Source: Marinobacter nauticus (GTDB lineage Bacteria; Pseudomonadota; Gammaproteobacteria; Enterobacterales; Shewanellaceae). From it: DNA of 64,000 nt. The position numbers were made by a program, and so were the translations under genes. Of the stretch, positions 61,600 through 64,000 are shown piece after piece. Numbering within the stretch: position 1 is the first letter of the stretch; each line of letters opens with the position of its first letter. Under the pieces are notes generated by a model. The model ran no database searches. It worked only from the letters and a program-made list of their open reading frames with translations, and was not told the DNA's origin. Location: the NCBI RefSeq assembly GCF_019801015.1, contig NZ_JAHVJZ010000001.1, forward strand, positions 372,001 to 436,000. Reading direction: 5' to 3'.

Positions 61600-61834
61600 T
61601 AGGGCCCAATCGTTGCGCCGCCTGAGGTTTGGCCCGGGCGGCGTTGATGGCCCTGCCGTCAGGGCAAAGCCTTTGCATAGAACCCGGTTTTGTTGCCGTA
61701 AAAAACAAAATCGTGTTGAAAAATATAATAAAAAGTGTGAATTTGTTGGCTCGGTTTTCGGCCCGGATAACGTCACGGAATGACGCGGGTTCGAATCATT
61801 ACAAGTCGTCAGTTTATCTCGCAAGGAGCGCGAA
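61600..61834. promoter_or_regulatory. Intergenic region with shared cluster motifs
   Basis: Contains GC-rich imperfect hairpins just after the 167-aa gene (around 61617-61660 and GCCCTG-CCGT-CAGGGC), an AT-rich stretch 61699-61745, the palindrome ACGTCA-N5-TGACGC at 61770-61786 and CAGTTTATC at 61810-61818. Both motifs also occur upstream of the sigma gene, suggesting a common regulator or promoter. Confidence 0.5.
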
Positions 61835-61927
61835 ATGTTGAGCCCGTCGTCGTTGTGCATTGGCTGGGTGTCGAACCAGCAGCCCAAAGAAACGGGTGAA
61901 ATAGCCCCCTTTTTCCTCTTGCTCTGA
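61835..61927 (+). CDS. Possible 30-residue peptide gene before hlyD
   Basis: ATG preceded by AAGGAG with a good spacing, immediately after the shared CAGTTTATC motif. The peptide starts MLSPSSLCIGWVSNQQ and ends with a hydrophobic tail APFFLLL; it has one Cys and no double-glycine motif. It could be a secreted or regulatory peptide, or a leader peptide. The ribosome site is the only positive evidence. Confidence 0.35.
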   Translation: MLSPSSLCIGWVSNQQPKETGEIAPFFLLL

Positions 61928-61988
61928 CCCTTCATCAGTCGCCACGGCTGCCTTGCCGTTACACTGACGCTGTCTGGAATCCAACACC

Positions 61989-63227
61989 ATGCCGGCCCCG
62001 AAAACTCCTCAGGTTGAGCCACCCCAGCGTTTGTTGGGGGCAGTGACGCTCGCACAACCTCTATCTCTGCACCTGGCTGCCTTATCGCTCTTTGCGTTGG
62101 TTGCGATCACGCTGCTGTTTCTGGCAAATGCGCACTATGCCCGCAAGGAAACGGTGGTTGGCTATCTGAAGCCGGTCCCCGGCCTCGTCAAGGTGATGAC
62201 CGGCCGGCTGGGTACGGTCGAAGCCCTGATGGTTGAAGAGGGGGAAGCGGTAGAAAAAGGTCAGGTACTCGCAACGATGGTACACCGTCGAGGCACGGCG
62301 GTCGGTACGCCATTGAGCGATCGTTTGTTGACGGAATTGAACGAGCAACTGTCGATGGTGGAACGGCAACTGGCGTTCCGGCAGACGCTGTATGTGGCGG
62401 AAAACCAGCGCCTGATGCAGCAGGTGGCCGACCTGAACCTGACCACTGAAACCCTGTCCCGGCAACACCGGCTTGCCCAGCAGGAGGTGGCTCTGTTTCA
62501 ACAGCGTATGAACCAGTACCGGCGGTTGCTCGAGCAGGGTCACCTTTCAATCCTCGAGTTTCAGTCACATCAGGCCGAGTCGTTAGCCAAAGCACAATCT
62601 CTGGCGGCGCTCGAAGCCAGCCTTGCTCAGTCAAAGTCCGAACACAACCAGGCTTCAGCCCGGCGCAAATCGATGGCGGCGCAGCATGACCTCGACATGC
62701 TGGAACTCGAGCGTGAACGTTCGCAACTGGAAGCACAGCGTGCGGAAGTGGAAACCCAGTATCGTTACGTGGTTCGAGCCAGCGTGTCCGGCACCGTGAC
62801 AGCGATTGCGGTCACGGCCGGTGAGTTTATCGCCGGCCAGCGTCCATTGATGAGCTTGATACCCAAAGGGGCGACTCTCAACGCTGAACTGCTGCTACCC
62901 AGTCGGTCGGCGGGCTTCGTTCGGCAGGGCGATGTCGCCCGATTGCGTTTTGATGCGTTTCCTTATCAGCGTTTCGGCATTATGGAGGCCCGGGTGTTCC
63001 AGGTCGATCAGGCGTTATTGCAACAAGGAGATGCCGATTTACCGCTGCCCCTCACCGAGCCGGTGTATCGGGTGCGCGCTAGATTGGCACATCAAGCTGT
63101 TCAGGCGGAGGATCAGACGTTTGCATTGCGGCCAGGCATGAAACTCGAAGCCGACATCATTCTTGACCAACGCAGTATTCTCGATTGGTTGCTCGAGCCG
63201 ATCTATGGCCTGAAAGGAAGATGGTAA
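61989..63227 (+). CDS. HlyD/CvaA-type membrane fusion protein
   Basis: Periplasmic adaptor linking an inner-membrane ABC exporter to an outer-membrane channel in type I secretion. 412 residues: short cytoplasmic N-terminus, one span (LHLAALSLFALVAITLLFLANA), lipoyl-like half with VMTGRLGTVEALMVEEGEAV, a long coiled-coil hairpin (about residues 110-265), the second lipoyl half VVRASVSGTVTAIAV and a beta-barrel. Two bases separate its stop from the exporter start, so they form one transcript. No TolC gene lies in view. Confidence 0.93.
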   Translation: MPAPKTPQVEPPQRLLGAVTLAQPLSLHLAALSLFALVAITLLFLANAHYARKETVVGYLKPVPGLVKVMTGRLGTVEALMVEEGEAVEKGQVLATMVHRRGTAVGTPLSDRLLTELNEQLSMVERQLAFRQTLYVAENQRLMQQVADLNLTTETLSRQHRLAQQEVALFQQRMNQYRRLLEQGHLSILEFQSHQAESLAKAQSLAALEASLAQSKSEHNQASARRKSMAAQHDLDMLELERERSQLEAQRAEVETQYRYVVRASVSGTVTAIAVTAGEFIAGQRPLMSLIPKGATLNAELLLPSRSAGFVRQGDVARLRFDAFPYQRFGIMEARVFQVDQALLQQGDADLPLPLTEPVYRVRARLAHQAVQAEDQTFALRPGMKLEADIILDQRSILDWLLEPIYGLKGRW

Positions 63228-63229
63228 GA

Positions 63230-64000
63230 ATGAAAGCGATCGTTAATCACGCTGCCCTTGCGCTGCTGGAGTTTGGCCAAGGCCGTCGCATACCAATGAT
63301 CAGACAGGCTGAACTGGCGGAATGCGGACTGGCGTGTATTGGCATGGTGGCAGGCCATCACGGACTGAAGCTGGATATGAACGCGTTGCGGGCCCGGCAT
63401 CAGGCCGGGCTGACGGGCATGAGCCTCCAGCAGATGATCAATCTGGCCGATTCGCTGGGCCTTTCCGGGCGCGCGCTGCATTGTACTGCAGATCAGCTCA
63501 GCCAACTTAAGCGGCCCTGTATCCTGCACTGGGAGATGAACCACTTTGTGGTTTTGGTGGCCGTAACGCGCAGCAAGGTGGTGATTCACGACCCGGCGTT
63601 GGGCAAGCGGACGCTGAGTCGCGAAGAGTTCGCCCGGCAATATACTGGCGTGGCACTGGAGTTGACGCCAAGTGGGAGTTTCGAGCCTCGGGACGAACGC
63701 CAGGCGATGGGCTTATCCCAGCTCTGGAGTCGTTTGTCGGGTCTTAAGTCGGCCTTGTCCAATCTGCTGCTGTTGTCGTTACTGCTGCAACTGTTTGCCC
63801 TGGCAACACCGTACTATCTGCAATGGGTCGTGGATGAGGTGCTGCTCAGTTATGACCAGCCGCTGTTGGTGGTTCTGGCTCTCGGCTTTGCGTTACTGGC
63901 GATCGTCAATGAAACCACCAATGCGGTGCGAAGCTGGGCGATCGTACGGCTATCGAGCATGCTCAATATGCAAATGGGCGTTAACCTGCTGCACCATCTA
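63230..64000 (+). CDS. C39-peptidase ABC exporter (CvaB/bacteriocin type), 3' end outside window
   Basis: Processes and exports peptides with a double-glycine-type leader. AAGGAAG precedes the ATG. 257 residues are visible. The N-terminal C39 peptidase domain has all catalytic residues: Cys32 in LAECGLAC, His105 in EMNHFVVL and Asp121 in IHDPALG, with the oxyanion Gln26 in RQAEL. The permease helices begin near residue 180 (SALSNLLLLSLLLQLFALATPYYL); the ATPase is beyond the window. An intact protease implies a cleavable peptide substrate, probably encoded nearby or further right. Confidence 0.94.
   Translation, partial: MKAIVNHAALALLEFGQGRRIPMIRQAELAECGLACIGMVAGHHGLKLDMNALRARHQAGLTGMSLQQMINLADSLGLSGRALHCTADQLSQLKRPCILHWEMNHFVVLVAVTRSKVVIHDPALGKRTLSREEFARQYTGVALELTPSGSFEPRDERQAMGLSQLWSRLSGLKSALSNLLLLSLLLQLFALATPYYLQWVVDEVLLSYDQPLLVVLALGFALLAIVNETTNAVRSWAIVRLSSMLNMQMGVNLLHHL

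Noticed and set aside
1-64000. CRISPR arrays, insertion sequences, transposases and prophage genes
   Set aside because: None seen: no regularly spaced repeats, no transposase or integrase motifs, no phage structural genes.

Overview
The window reads as a chromosomal segment of a GC-rich marine gammaproteobacterium of the Alteromonadales, most like Ferrimonas or Shewanella. The reasons are a periplasmic tetraheme flavocytochrome c fumarate reductase, a Dld-II type D-lactate dehydrogenase, an lpp/L,D-transpeptidase pair, and a tusDCBE-yccA-tRNA-Ser(UGA) neighbourhood like the enterobacterial one. The organism call is an inference from gene content; no 16S gene is present.

Layout. 1-10 kb: 3' part of a TonB siderophore receptor, a VF530-type small protein, D-lactate dehydrogenase, a lytic transglycosylase, YgjV, a soluble CZB-domain protein and a Lon protease with a sigma-32-like promoter. 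10-19 kb: a very large single-chain formate dehydrogenase, an aldo/keto reductase, a rhomboid protease and a Tat/lipoprotein PhoD phosphatase. 18.4-19.7 kb is gene-poor and holds one 45-residue membrane peptide gene. 19.7-28.3 kb: a SulP transporter, a two-component pair with an atypical sigma-54-type AAA+ regulator, a porin, and fumarate reductase behind a repeat-bearing promoter. 28.4-38.7 kb: envelope and metabolic genes (L,D-transpeptidase, Lpp, a DUF6351-like protein, HlyIII, LpxR, alkaline phosphatase).

38.7-40.8 kb is a clearly AT-rich island holding a HEPN/Ymh-type protein, a single-pass membrane protein and an in-frame excalibur-domain extension. It is bounded on both sides by hairpins with the same stem. 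40.8-46.4 kb: a metal efflux pump, MtfA, and the anaerobic ribonucleotide reductase operon nrdDG with an FNR-like box and a tandem NrdR box pair. 46.5-50 kb: a NERD/double-pseudokinase protein followed by a protein resembling PD-(D/E)XK family 4 with a degraded catalytic core, a possible defence or stress pair. 50-52.6 kb: tusDCBE, yccA, tRNA-Ser, and a 44-bp duplication of the tRNA tail plus terminator. 52.6-57.5 kb: a divergent LysR/SDR pair, a secreted unknown and an Atm1-type ABC exporter.

The most interesting segment is 57.6 kb to the window end: an ECF sigma factor, a transmembrane Ser/Thr kinase with TPRs, a small beta-rich protein with a Gly-rich tail, a possible 30-residue peptide, an HlyD adaptor and a C39-peptidase ABC exporter (truncated by the window). 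Two intergenic regions of this cluster share an ACGTCA-N5-TGACGY palindrome and a CAGTTTATC motif. I read this as a phospho-regulated sigma factor circuit coupled to secretion of a processed peptide. That functional link is inference.
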